Positions 8,464 to 16,928 of a stretch of 64,000 nucleotides of DNA are shown here, one piece after another (position 1 is the first letter of the stretch; the number at the start of each line of letters is the position of its first letter). The DNA lies in assembly GCF_901482695.1 (NCBI RefSeq), contig NZ_LR590484.1, forward strand, positions 5,146,001 through 5,210,000, written 5' to 3'. Under the pieces are notes generated by a model. The model saw only the letters and a list, made by a program, of their open reading frames with translations. It made no database searches and was not told the origin of the DNA. Origin of the DNA: Sphingobacterium thalpophilum. GTDB lineage: Bacteria; Bacteroidota; Bacteroidia; Sphingobacteriales; Sphingobacteriaceae. The position numbers were made by a program, and so were the translations under genes.

Positions 8464-9120
8464 CTAAACCAATAGCTTGTTCTGGAAGCCAAAACGAACT
8501 AAACCGGCTGTGTTCTTTGATTTGGTTTTTTCAATGAGCTGCTGCCGGTGTCCTTCTACCGTGCGCTTGCTTAAAAAGATCTGATCTGCAATCTCTGCAT
8601 TTGTATATCCTTGGGCGATCAGCTCTAAAACCAGCATGTCGCGTTCTGAAATGTCGTATCTGGCCATCACTTGCGCTCTGTCAGCTTCTGTAGGTGTAAA
8701 CTGCACGGAATTACTGATCAGATTGATGCTTAAAGCCGAACTGATGTAACGGATGCCGCGTTGTACTTGCTGGATACCAAATAAAATTTCTTCGGCATGC
8801 GAACTTTTAAGCAAATAGCCGTCAGCACCGCTACTTAGGGCTTCCTGTACGGTAAAGAACTTATCATCCATTGACAACACAATTAACTTTACTTCAGCAT
8901 ATTGCTGCTTCACTTGCTGAATAAACTGGATGCTGCTCATACCGTCCATATGAATATCGGTCAAGATCACATCCGGATGTACACCTTGAGCCAAATAGGC
9001 TAAAGCAGCTTGCCCATTTTCTGCTTCTGCAATCACAGTTATATCTTTTTGAGCTTCTAAAATCAATCGGAAACCGGACCGTACCAGCCTATGGTCATCT
9101 ACCAAAACTAATTGCGTCAT
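8464..9120 (-). CDS. LuxR/NarL-type response regulator, orphan
   Basis: 218 aa. The receiver domain (about 1-120) has the acidic pair Asp8-Asp9, phospho-acceptor Asp55 in ILTDIHMDGM and Lys104 in GYLLKSS. The LuxR-type HTH is at about 150-212 (ISERDMLVLELIAQGYTNAEIADQIFLSKRTVEGHRQ). It is a phosphorylation-controlled DNA-binding regulator. No histidine kinase gene is nearby. A close paralogue of identical length lies at 27558-28214 on the same strand; both end in RFGFxNxLL. The ATG at 9120 is followed directly by the receiver fold. Confidence 0.93.
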   Translation of the reverse strand: MTQLVLVDDHRLVRSGFRLILEAQKDITVIAEAENGQAALAYLAQGVHPDVILTDIHMDGMSSIQFIQQVKQQYAEVKLIVLSMDDKFFTVQEALSSGADGYLLKSSHAEEILFGIQQVQRGIRYISSALSINLISNSVQFTPTEADRAQVMARYDISERDMLVLELIAQGYTNAEIADQIFLSKRTVEGHRQQLIEKTKSKNTAGLVRFGFQNKLLV

Positions 9121-9370
9121 AGTTTGCTATACTTTTATATAATAAGTGGATTTTTCAACAAAAACTGCCTTCGGTTAAAAATAGTTTTGGAAAAAGCAAC
9201 TTCGTTATTCATGAGTTTCAATGACAATTCATCGGCCGCATTAAGAATTTCTACGCATCGAAAACGTATCCATGGCGAATACTGCTTGAAATACGCAAAA
9301 TTCCGCTTCCTCAAACACAACTTTCTTGATGCTTGTTCCTATTGCGAATAGACAAACAAAACAGAAGCAT
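9121..9370. other. Intergenic region without a supported gene
   Basis: Upstream region of the response regulator gene. A 46-codon frame (9212-9351, plus strand) exists but has no recognisable features and a poor start context, so it is not called. Confidence 0.4.
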
Positions 9371-9478
9371 ATGTTTACATCCATTGTAATTGGCATCGTA
9401 TTTATCCTGGTGGCGACCTATATCATAATCCATTATAGGCGCAAAGGGAATGACACGCGAACTAAAAGAAATCGTTAA
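9371..9478 (+). CDS. Possible 35-aa single-pass membrane peptide
   Basis: The ATG at 9371 opens a 36-codon frame. It encodes one strong hydrophobic helix (residues 3-21, FTSIVIGIVFILVATYIII) followed by a very basic tail (HYRRKGNDTRTKRNR). This positive-inside architecture is typical of genuine small membrane peptides. It ends 18 bp before the DUF4142 gene and may be cotranscribed with it. There is no clear Shine-Dalgarno, which is usual here. Homology cannot be checked. Confidence 0.45.
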   Translation: MFTSIVIGIVFILVATYIIIHYRRKGNDTRTKRNR

Positions 9479-9496
9479 TAATTAATAATTAGTATC

Positions 9497-10117
9497 ATGA
9501 AAACCATTTTAAAAACTCTCGGCTTATGCATGGCCATTTTCGCCTGGGCCATGGTTGCCAAGGCGCAGGACACTGCAGCGACCACCGGCGCACAACAAGG
9601 TGATCTGGATTTTGCAAGCAAGGCTACCGCCAGCAACAATTTTGAATTACAGGCAGCCAATATTGCACTGAGCAAATCCCAGAATCAGAATATAAAGCAG
9701 TATGCACAGATGATCGTTGATGATCATACCGCCGCCAGCAATGAATTATCCACGTTGGTAAAAAACAAAAACTGGCAGTTGAATACAGCTGACGATCAGA
9801 ATTATAAAGATATGATCGATAAGCTGAATAATGCTGACGCCGCAACTTTTGACAGTGTATATACTGACATGATGGTAAAAAGCCATCAGGATGCCATTAA
9901 TCTTTTTAAAGATGCCAACACAGGCACGGCTACTACCGATGCCGACTTACGAAAATTTGCCGGCGATAAGGTGCCTAGGTTCGAAAAACATCTAGATCAG
10001 ATAAAAACTATAAAACCGACATCCAGCACAATGCCCAACGGGGGTACGTCTAACAGCAGTATCCCAGGCATACCGACGCCAGGAAAAACCAAGATTCCAA
10101 AGCCCACATTGAAATAA
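9497..10117 (+). CDS. DUF4142 domain-containing exported protein
   Basis: 206 aa. A signal peptide (about 1-23, ending AKAQ) is followed by a four-helix ferritin-like DUF4142 domain (about 33-170): DLDFASKATASNNFELQAANIALSKS, then QYAQMIVDDHTAASNEL, and KSHQDAINLF with a C-terminal EKHLDQIK helix. The last 35 residues are Pro/Ser/Gly rich. DUF4142 proteins are periplasmic and common in stress loci of soil bacteria; the molecular function is not established. A terminator hairpin follows at 10148. Confidence 0.88.
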   Translation: MKTILKTLGLCMAIFAWAMVAKAQDTAATTGAQQGDLDFASKATASNNFELQAANIALSKSQNQNIKQYAQMIVDDHTAASNELSTLVKNKNWQLNTADDQNYKDMIDKLNNADAATFDSVYTDMMVKSHQDAINLFKDANTGTATTDADLRKFAGDKVPRFEKHLDQIKTIKPTSSTMPNGGTSNSSIPGIPTPGKTKIPKPTLK

Positions 10118-10147
10118 TATCATAATTACTCCACCTTTCCAATTCGG

Positions 10148-10170
10148 GGACAAAGCCAATAGCTTTGTCC
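10148..10170 (+). terminator. Terminator hairpin after DUF4142 gene
   Basis: Perfect 9-bp stem, 10148-10156 with 10162-10170, loop CAATA. It lies 31 bp past the stop and ahead of the next start at 10195. Confidence 0.65.
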
Positions 10171-10194
10171 TCCAACTTATTAAATATATTTGGT

Positions 10195-10692
10195 ATGGAA
10201 CAGACATTTGACTATATTCATGAGCTCCTCAACAGACAAATGGCGCTCCGCGCAAAAATTGAAGCCAGCCCTATTGCTGGTGAGCTAGAATTGTCGTATA
10301 ACAACGATTACTATCAGGAAGAAGCCAGAAGTATGGGGCTCGCCATGATCCGCGATGGTTTTGGCGATGAGGGCGAACAGTTAATACTTGATTTCACCAA
10401 CGAACACTATCCCGACCGCGTAGAGGACGAGCGCATCTGGATTAAAAAGATGATGCGTTACCTGAATGCCATTACGGATACATTGATCGATAACTTTCAC
10501 GCCGAAGGTTACAAATGGTTACAGGGAAATGTAGACATGCCTAACGAAAATGCTATCTTCTACCCAATTCACGAACTGAATGCTGCCAGCCTCCAGTCTT
10601 TTGAGCTCGGTCTCAATACCGTGGTGGACCTCAGGCAAGCAAATGAAGTCGAACAGCTACAAGGCTGGGCTTACTACCGATCAGAAGAGTGA
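10195..10692 (+). CDS. Hypothetical cytoplasmic protein
   Basis: 165 aa from the ATG at 10195. An in-frame TTG at 10165 lies inside the terminator hairpin, so the ATG is preferred. It is rich in acidic and aromatic residues, with predicted helices and no signal peptide, membrane helix or Cys. Stretches such as YYQEEARSMGLAMIRDGFGDEGE and HYPDRVEDERIWIKKMMRYL look like a compact helical domain. No family is recognised. It converges on the MscS gene with an 18-bp gap. Confidence 0.7.
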   Translation: MEQTFDYIHELLNRQMALRAKIEASPIAGELELSYNNDYYQEEARSMGLAMIRDGFGDEGEQLILDFTNEHYPDRVEDERIWIKKMMRYLNAITDTLIDNFHAEGYKWLQGNVDMPNENAIFYPIHELNAASLQSFELGLNTVVDLRQANEVEQLQGWAYYRSEE

Positions 10693-10710
10693 TCAATGCC
10701 GTAAAGATCT

Positions 10711-12855
10711 TTAAGCAGAGCTTACTTTGGAATCATCCACCGCAGCTTCTGCTTTGATCTGTTCCAAAAACTTGCTCCTGAAATTTTCTATTTGCTCTAC
10801 ATTGTGAATGCCGACCTGCACGAACAGTACGTAAGCATCGCCGGCGATATCTTTTGTAAGTATTTTAATCGGTACGGTACGATCTATTTCCGGAAATGTA
10901 TGAATACAGCTTTCGAGCCAACTTTTCCATTTTTCAATGTGCCGCGCGGTCGTGAATGTTAGCTGCAAATTTAAACGGATATCGGACTCTTCAAACGTCC
11001 AGTTCACGAGCCTGCCTGAAAGCAGGTCCCCATTTGGAATGATGACCTGAGCGCCTTGATCAGTAAGCAAGGTACTGGATCGGATGCCCACTTGTTTGAC
11101 TTGTCCTTTTTTATCTGCCAACTCGATATAGTCCCCGACTTTAAACGGGCGTTCAAACACCAGGATAACGCCCGAAACAAAATTATTAATGATATTCTGC
11201 AGTCCCAGCCCGATTCCGACACTGAGTGCCCCTACAATGACGGTCAGCTTATCTATGCCAAGGCCCAAAATTCGGATTCCGATCAAAAAACCTATGATAA
11301 AAACAAGTACCCGTACCAACGGCAAAAGAGCTATTCGACGTTGGTTGTTTTGCGCCCCAGGCTGATCCAGCAACTCTTTAAGATTTTTTTGGATCCAGTT
11401 TGCCATGGCCACAACAGCAACGGCTAGCAAAACATCGCCATAGGTATAGGTAATGCTCCCGATATGATGGCTGGTGTTTAGCAGATGCTCCACTACGCGA
11501 CGTACTTCGCTGGTCAGATGCAGGGAATTTGTCCACACAATAATGACTAGGATAATGGTAAAAAGGTGCGTTATCCGACGAACTGTGGCAATAAGCCGAA
11601 ATTTGTCCAATCTGCGTACAAATCGGTCTGCCTCGGCATTTTCGTAAGAATTGAGCACATCATGCGCCAGCATATCCCGGAAGCCACGCAAAGACAACGC
11701 TTGCAGCAGTCCGATTCCACCAGCAATAGCACATGTCCGTGCAAGATTCATAAAGCCCGCAATATGAAATATCACAGATAGCGATATGATTACCAACAAT
11801 GCCCATCGGGATAAACGATTCAGATGATCAAGCGGATTCTGATTTGCGGTCTTCCGCCCCAACGCCCATATCAGGCCGATCCCAAAAATATTAACAATGA
11901 CGGATAAACTTCTCGTGAACAGATCCGTCCCAAGCAACAAGTTGACTATCAGAAGTGCGATATAATACAAGAAGACCAGGCGCATCACCCTGATCTTAAA
12001 CGTCGGCAGCTCGGAGCGCGTCAAAAGATACAAGAAACTAAAGATCAAGAGGTAGCTCAGTTCCAGTACAAGTACTGGAATCCGGAAAGAGGTCAACGGC
12101 AGTGCAATCAGGAAAAAGACACCCAATTTTAGGATCGGAATCCACCAGGGCTGATTGCGATGAAGCGGTAGCCGCTCGCTCCGTCCAACATCCTGCCGGC
12201 GCATCCGATAAAGCCAATAAAGGTATGCCAGGCTAACCAAAAGTAGTAAAAAGCGGCCGTCCCAAGCTTGATCAACATAAGGCATGGAGAGGCCATCCTG
12301 CTCAAGATTTTTATGCATAAGCGCGAGCCACCGCCCCCAGAACGGATCACTACGCTCAGATTGAAGCAGCTGCTGTTGCTGCCGCACTCTCATAGCTAGT
12401 TCAGCTAAATCCATCTGCAATGCTTCTGCTTCCTGATCCAATACCGTAGCGCTGTCTTGGACAGCCCGCCAGACTGTGGCTGTCGAATCTTGGGGTATGG
12501 TCTGGTTACGAAATAACTTGATCTTATGTTGCAGTCTATTAAGATTCGGCAGCATACGGTCGATGTACTCCCCCGCTTGCCTCGGTGTTGATTGATCCTG
12601 CTGCTGCCTTTGCCACGCTACATTGCGCTTGACGCTATCTAGCCCCGCGTAGTACTTATCTAGCTGCTGTCGCCATTGCTGTAGATATCCGCGTGCCGTG
12701 GCGAGCGGATTCTCGGGAAGCGAATCTTTGAGAGTAGTCGTATCCGCCGAAAGCCGACTGCTGTCTTGTGCACGCACTGACGCAAAAAAGAGGCTAAGGT
12801 ACAATATGCATCCTAGCCTCGTAAACAGTAATACTGAAATCCATATGTTGCGCAT
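10711..12855 (-). CDS. Mechanosensitive ion channel of the MscS family, large form
   Basis: 714 aa. A signal-like N-terminus (1-29) is followed by a periplasmic coiled region rich in Gln (about 50-165), many transmembrane helices (from about 200), and the MscS core near 490-700. The core shows the pore helix pattern VIVGALSVGIGLGLQNIINNFVSGVILVFERPFKVGDYIEL, then the beta domain VKQVGIRSSTLLTDQGAQVIIPNGDLLSGRLVNWT. Large MscS/MscK-type channels release solutes on hypo-osmotic shock. The small lipoprotein gene upstream ends 17 bp before this start, so they may share a transcript. Confidence 0.92.
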   Translation of the reverse strand: MRNIWISVLLFTRLGCILYLSLFFASVRAQDSSRLSADTTTLKDSLPENPLATARGYLQQWRQQLDKYYAGLDSVKRNVAWQRQQQDQSTPRQAGEYIDRMLPNLNRLQHKIKLFRNQTIPQDSTATVWRAVQDSATVLDQEAEALQMDLAELAMRVRQQQQLLQSERSDPFWGRWLALMHKNLEQDGLSMPYVDQAWDGRFLLLLVSLAYLYWLYRMRRQDVGRSERLPLHRNQPWWIPILKLGVFFLIALPLTSFRIPVLVLELSYLLIFSFLYLLTRSELPTFKIRVMRLVFLYYIALLIVNLLLGTDLFTRSLSVIVNIFGIGLIWALGRKTANQNPLDHLNRLSRWALLVIISLSVIFHIAGFMNLARTCAIAGGIGLLQALSLRGFRDMLAHDVLNSYENAEADRFVRRLDKFRLIATVRRITHLFTIILVIIVWTNSLHLTSEVRRVVEHLLNTSHHIGSITYTYGDVLLAVAVVAMANWIQKNLKELLDQPGAQNNQRRIALLPLVRVLVFIIGFLIGIRILGLGIDKLTVIVGALSVGIGLGLQNIINNFVSGVILVFERPFKVGDYIELADKKGQVKQVGIRSSTLLTDQGAQVIIPNGDLLSGRLVNWTFEESDIRLNLQLTFTTARHIEKWKSWLESCIHTFPEIDRTVPIKILTKDIAGDAYVLFVQVGIHNVEQIENFRSKFLEQIKAEAAVDDSKVSSA

Positions 12856-12872
12856 ACTTCTTTTCTCCGTAT

Positions 12873-13079
12873 CTATTCAGGTCGTGCAGGCGATGGCTGC
12901 CGCTGCAAACTGTCAGTCCTATCGTTCCCTAATGAGTCGTTAGTGGACATACCCGTGGTATCCACGTCAGGTGTCATGGATGAATCATACGTAGCATTGG
13001 AGTCAGCTCCTTTATTGCTGTTGTTGCCGCAGCCCCACAATCCGAGGAGTGCTAACAGAGTGAAAAAAACTTTTTTCAT
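12873..13079 (-). CDS. Small lipoprotein
   Basis: 68 aa from the ATG at 13079, which gives a typical lipoprotein signal: MKK, a hydrophobic core and the lipobox LWGC with Cys17. A longer in-frame start at 13154 would push the signal inwards. The mature part is short, Asp/Ser/Thr-rich and probably unstructured. It is one of three such small lipoproteins in the window (also 14442 and 28444). It lies 17 bp upstream of the MscS channel gene. Function unknown. Confidence 0.75.
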   Translation of the reverse strand: MKKVFFTLLALLGLWGCGNNSNKGADSNATYDSSMTPDVDTTGMSTNDSLGNDRTDSLQRQPSPARPE

Positions 13080-13342
13080 AAGTCTATCGTTCATTTTTAA
13101 ATTTATTCGAAAGTTGAACAGTAATACAGCTCGAAAAGTTGTATCAAGAGGCATTTTAAGTAGTTAACAGATCAAAGTCGTACAACTACGTGGAGTAGTA
13201 TCGGTCCTTATAAGGCCGTCGAATGCATCATGATGTAAACACTGGCCCACACGTACTACTACGACATAATGCGTATTAACTTGGATTATAGCCTTTGGCA
13301 GAACCCTAGCCATACTTACAAAGTTCTTTTCAGAAACTCTTT

Positions 13343-14416
13343 ATGCAAAATAGTATTCAAAAGATCGCTGTCCTGCGGGCCACTAATGGACTGGGTGACC
13401 TATTGGTCTGTCTTCCGGCAGTTAAGGCTCTTAAAGAAATTTATCCGGCCGCAGAAATCATCCTGTTCGGACTACCCTGGCATCAGCAGTTCATTACTCC
13501 GGGACGCTGTGCATTTGACCGCGTCATTCCGGTACCGCAATGTTACCGTGTATCTTCACTCTCCGATCCTGAGGAGCCAAATACGGAATTCTGGTCGTTG
13601 CTCGATAACGAAAGCTTTGATATCGTTTTCAATTTTCAGGGTTGCCACCCACGTTCAGCAGCATTTATCCAACATTTAGGAGCTCGCCTTACAGTAGGCC
13701 ATACCCCTCCTACGCCCTATCGATATGACCTTCAGGTTCCATATACATATTACCAGAACGAGGTACTACGCTATTGTGAACTGGTGAGTCTGGTTACCAA
13801 ACGTCCATGTCCACTCGATCCTGTGATCTGTTTAAAAGACCAAGAGTCTGTACAAGCTAATATATTACTGGAGGAGGCAGATATAAAAGGGCGATTCATC
13901 GTGTTTCATCCAGGCGCTACTGATCCACGCAGACGCTGGCCGGCCGAAAAATTTATACGATTAGGCGATCGGCTTTCCGAGCACAACTATAAAATTGTGC
14001 TCGCCGGCGACGTGTATGAAAAGCATATTATTGACCACATTCGGGAGCAGATGTCCTGTTCAGCAGTGGCTCTCTATAGGGGAATCTCCTTAGGGGTGCT
14101 GGCGGCTTTGCAGTCTAAAAGTTCATTAGTCATTTCAAATGACACCGGCCCTTTGCACCTAGCCCGAGCGGTAGGCGCCAGTACGATAGGTTTACTCTGG
14201 GCGCCAAATGTGATTAACTGGGGGCCTCTCAGCGGCCACCGGCATCGTATATTGATAGATTGGGAGCTACGTTGTCCAAAATGTGGCATCATGCCGAATA
14301 ATCCGTATCCTTTTGAACCCAAAACAGCGCAGTGCGAACACCTCTATTCGTTTGTTGATCATATCCCTGTAAGTGAAGTACTGGACGAAGCACTCAAACT
14401 TCTGCGGCTTGCATAA
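13343..14416 (+). CDS. Glycosyltransferase family 9 (heptosyltransferase-like)
   Basis: 357 aa GT-B fold enzyme of the ADP-heptose:LPS heptosyltransferase family (WaaC/WaaF/RfaQ). The N-terminus IAVLRATNGLGDLLVCLPAVKALKEIYP is diagnostic. The donor-binding half has VFHPGATDPRRRWP, then SNDTGPLHLARAVGASTIGLLW. A CPKCGI motif near residues 313-318 adds two Cys not universal in the family. It acts at the cytoplasmic face of the inner membrane. Two further GT9 genes lie in the heptose cluster at 24239-26258, but this one is separated from them by unrelated genes. Confidence 0.9.
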   Translation: MQNSIQKIAVLRATNGLGDLLVCLPAVKALKEIYPAAEIILFGLPWHQQFITPGRCAFDRVIPVPQCYRVSSLSDPEEPNTEFWSLLDNESFDIVFNFQGCHPRSAAFIQHLGARLTVGHTPPTPYRYDLQVPYTYYQNEVLRYCELVSLVTKRPCPLDPVICLKDQESVQANILLEEADIKGRFIVFHPGATDPRRRWPAEKFIRLGDRLSEHNYKIVLAGDVYEKHIIDHIREQMSCSAVALYRGISLGVLAALQSKSSLVISNDTGPLHLARAVGASTIGLLWAPNVINWGPLSGHRHRILIDWELRCPKCGIMPNNPYPFEPKTAQCEHLYSFVDHIPVSEVLDEALKLLRLA

Positions 14417-14441
14417 GCGCAATTATAAGGTTCGTTCGTAA

Positions 14442-14690
14442 TCAATCCTTCTTTTTATCGCGGTCTAGATTGTCCAAAGGAACGCCAGAACGATCATTTT
14501 CCTGTTCCGTCGTTGTATCCTTACCTCGGCTGCGCTGCAAATTGTCTAGGGGTAGGCCATTTTTTTTACCAACGGTATCCGCCGGACCGTTCGAATTCGC
14601 TTCCATTTTCTGCTCCCCGCTGCCGCAACCAACCAAGGTAGAGCAACTAAATATCAGGGTAACAAGTATTGTTGCTGTCTTCATATACAT
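14442..14690 (-). CDS. Small lipoprotein with duplicated PLDNL motif
   Basis: 82 aa (an alternative start at 14684 removes two residues). Lipobox LVGC with Cys22. The mature part is hydrophilic and contains two near-identical segments, NGLPLDNLQR and SGVPLDNLDR, about 26 residues apart, each before a charged stretch. No family is recognised; the repeat may be a binding or processing motif. It converges with the GT9 gene (25-bp gap). Confidence 0.72.
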   Translation of the reverse strand: MYMKTATILVTLIFSCSTLVGCGSGEQKMEANSNGPADTVGKKNGLPLDNLQRSRGKDTTTEQENDRSGVPLDNLDRDKKKD

Positions 14691-14717
14691 ATATTAATTG
14701 GTATCACTTGCTGATTT

Positions 14718-15395
14718 TTAATCCTTACCGGTCTGACTATGTGGAGCATCCACCGGTTTCGATTCCGGTGACCCCTTTTGACGTAGGAATATGGTGAAAA
14801 AGACAATGGCTAGCACAGATAGAAACTCACTTTGCCAGTTCTGAAAAGTTTCGAACCAGAATTCCGGCATGATGAGGTAAGCCAGAGCACCGTCCGTCGG
14901 CAATCCGTCAAGGAGCTGTTCTGCATTATGGTGCCGCCAGCTGCCATAGAAATGTACCGCCCAGCTCACAAGAAAAAGTACGGCAAAACAGATAAATAGA
15001 GATGAACTATAAAGACGCAACATCCAGCCACCCCTGCGCACAGGATATGGAGCATCTGCATTTGGCTGAGGGTCCCGGTCCACCGCCTCGGGTTCGTCGA
15101 ATTTTTTCGATTCAGCAGACGCCCATTGGCGGAGACCTACTGTCAGCAATACGTACATGGCCATTTGCAAGAATTCACTTTCAAAGTTCTCAAAGGTGGC
15201 CGATATACAATGTCCTGTCTTCAGGTAGCTAAATAAAGGCATAGCCGGGTAATGAGCCTGCTGCAACTCTTCATTATACACTTTCCAGCCAGTGAGTAGC
15301 TGCATGCACAAAGTACATATAAAAAGACCCAAAAACACAGGGCTCAAGCCATTGCGATAAAAGTAAGAATATGCTTTTTTTTCTTTCATATTCAT
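14718..15395 (-). CDS. DUF6766-type membrane protein with internal duplication
   Basis: 225 aa (alternative ATG at 15389). It has four membrane helices in two similar halves. Half one: NGLSPVFLGLFICTLCMQLL, then FENFESEFLQMAMYVLLTVGLRQ. Half two: a helix near 131-150, then FQNWQSEFLSVLAIVFFTIFLRQKGSPESK. The motif FENxxSEFL-x12-LRQ at each half is the family signature as I know it. Function is unknown; homologues occur in stress-related clusters with DUF421 and YciE/F proteins, as here. The DUF421 gene lies 27 bp upstream on the same strand, so an operon is likely. Confidence 0.8.
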   Translation of the reverse strand: MNMKEKKAYSYFYRNGLSPVFLGLFICTLCMQLLTGWKVYNEELQQAHYPAMPLFSYLKTGHCISATFENFESEFLQMAMYVLLTVGLRQWASAESKKFDEPEAVDRDPQPNADAPYPVRRGGWMLRLYSSSLFICFAVLFLVSWAVHFYGSWRHHNAEQLLDGLPTDGALAYLIMPEFWFETFQNWQSEFLSVLAIVFFTIFLRQKGSPESKPVDAPHSQTGKD

Positions 15396-15422
15396 AGTGT
15401 TAACGATAAGATTGCAGTGTGG

Positions 15423-15905
15423 TCACTTCTTTTTCAATGTAAAACTAATCCGGCCATTGGGTTCCATAAGGGCTACTTCAACTTCATCTAGCTGTGTACT
15501 AAGCGTTTCCAGCCGTAGACTAGTCAGCAGATCCGTCCTACTCACGCCAAGTCGTTGCATCTGATCCCATTGTATCCTACCTTCTTTATATAATACCGCA
15601 GGCTTCCCTTTGATTAAATCGCCTAAAAGGGGAAAACGCGTAGCCAGCTGTGCCAGCAGTTTATTCGTAATAATCATCACAAAACCTGCTGCCACTGTCG
15701 GCACGAAAGGTGAGGCTCCTACGATACCCCTGGCCAATACGGATCCCAGCATGATAATGATAACAAAATCGACACCCGATTTTCGGCCCAGTATTCTCAT
15801 ACCTCCTAAGCGTACTAAAAACAGGGCTACAATAAACATGATCAGCGCCCGCAATGCCATCTGAACAACTGTCAGTTCTTCACCCGAGCCAAACAATGTT
15901 TCCAT
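15423..15905 (-). CDS. DUF421 family membrane protein (YetF-like)
   Basis: 160 aa, a short form of the DUF421 family. Three membrane helices in the first half (ALIMFIVALFLVRLGGMRILGRKSGVDFVIIIMLGSVLARGIVG is the conserved core) precede a small cytoplasmic domain: KGKPAVLYKEGRIQWDQMQRLGVSRTDLLTSLR and LDEVEVALMEPNGRISF. YetF-like proteins are linked to spore germination or stress in Bacillus, but the function in Bacteroidota is unknown. It is first of two co-directional genes with the DUF6766 protein. Confidence 0.88.
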   Translation of the reverse strand: METLFGSGEELTVVQMALRALIMFIVALFLVRLGGMRILGRKSGVDFVIIIMLGSVLARGIVGASPFVPTVAAGFVMIITNKLLAQLATRFPLLGDLIKGKPAVLYKEGRIQWDQMQRLGVSRTDLLTSLRLETLSTQLDEVEVALMEPNGRISFTLKKK

Positions 15906-16182
15906 GGATACTATTGCGTTTATTCACGTATTAAACAATATACTATGCCACCTGCTATCGGTCAGATGATTAGACCGTTAAAGTTCATCAGAGTTACCTT
16001 AATCGCTTCTGAAATCAAAACGGCTATACTGCGGCATGTTCAGGAAAAGAACAATAGCTATGCACCGCGGTTGTTCAAATGTAAAAAATAAGTAATTATA
16101 CTGCATGCTCACGTTCAAATACGCTTTCAGGCAGTATGCCAAACCACAGGTATCGGCAGGCTGTTTTACAGAAAAAGAAAAC

Positions 16183-16926
16183 ATGATACACCTCGATAAT
16201 CTACCTGAAGATTGTTTATCGTTCTTTCGGGATACTCTTCAACTGCTTCATGCAAGCGGAAGCCAATTTATGGTCGGCGGAGCTCTAGCTATGTTTCACT
16301 ACACCGGAATCACAAGGCCCACCAAAGATCTGGACATCTTCTGCAAAAGCAGCGAGTACCCCAACATTTTAAAACATTTTGCAGCCCACGGTTATGAAAC
16401 CGAGCTTACCGACGTAAGGTGGCTGGCGAAAATATATCAAGAGCCTTACTTTATCGATATCATTTTTGACAGCGTTAATCACAACTGCACGGTCGAACAG
16501 GATTGGTACGACCGCGGTCCTGAAGCAGTGCTGTTCGATACCAAAGTGCGCTATATTCCTGCTGAAGAACTTGTCTGGTGTAAGCTTTATGTTCAAAACA
16601 GAGAACGCCACGACAGTGCAGACATCAACCATATCTGGCTACGGTATGGACGAAAATTTAACTGGGATCAGCTGCTCATGCGTATGGACCAGCATTGGCA
16701 TCTGCTCTTAGCTCAGCTGATCATTTTTCAGTTTACGTATCCCCATGACTACAAAGAGATTATCCCAAGAGCGCTATTTGACGAACTTATCAAAAGAGCA
16801 CAACAGCAATATGACCTCCCAGCTTGCTTGGAGAAAGTCTGTATGGGTCCATTGATTGATCAAACCCAATATCAGATCGACATCAAGGAATGGGACTATA
16901 AATCATACACTATAAAAACAGTTTAA
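16183..16926 (+). CDS. Nucleotidyltransferase-fold protein
   Basis: 247 aa from the ATG at 16183, chosen because the fold begins there; the frame is open from 16105. The polymerase-beta-like NTase pattern is visible: FMVGGALAMFHYTGITRPTKDLDIF (Gly-Gly then Asp-x-Asp) and a third acidic residue in YFIDIIFD. The remainder is helical (AEELVWCKLYVQNRERHDSADI). Related to the minimal NTases grouped with AbiEii-like or hypothetical nucleotidyltransferases; the substrate is unknown. The next gene, a metallophosphoesterase, starts 2 bp after the stop, so the two are surely cotranscribed and probably work together. Confidence 0.78.
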   Translation: MIHLDNLPEDCLSFFRDTLQLLHASGSQFMVGGALAMFHYTGITRPTKDLDIFCKSSEYPNILKHFAAHGYETELTDVRWLAKIYQEPYFIDIIFDSVNHNCTVEQDWYDRGPEAVLFDTKVRYIPAEELVWCKLYVQNRERHDSADINHIWLRYGRKFNWDQLLMRMDQHWHLLLAQLIIFQFTYPHDYKEIIPRALFDELIKRAQQQYDLPACLEKVCMGPLIDQTQYQIDIKEWDYKSYTIKTV

Positions 16927-16928
16927 CT

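Noticed and set aside
9212..9351. 46-codon plus-strand ORF upstream of the response regulator
   Set aside because: No recognisable domain, and it lies in the divergent promoter region; not enough evidence to call it.
10699..10712. Palindrome TAAAGATCTTTA near the end of the MscS gene
   Set aside because: Short AT-rich symmetry of 12 bp overlapping a stop region; expected by chance.
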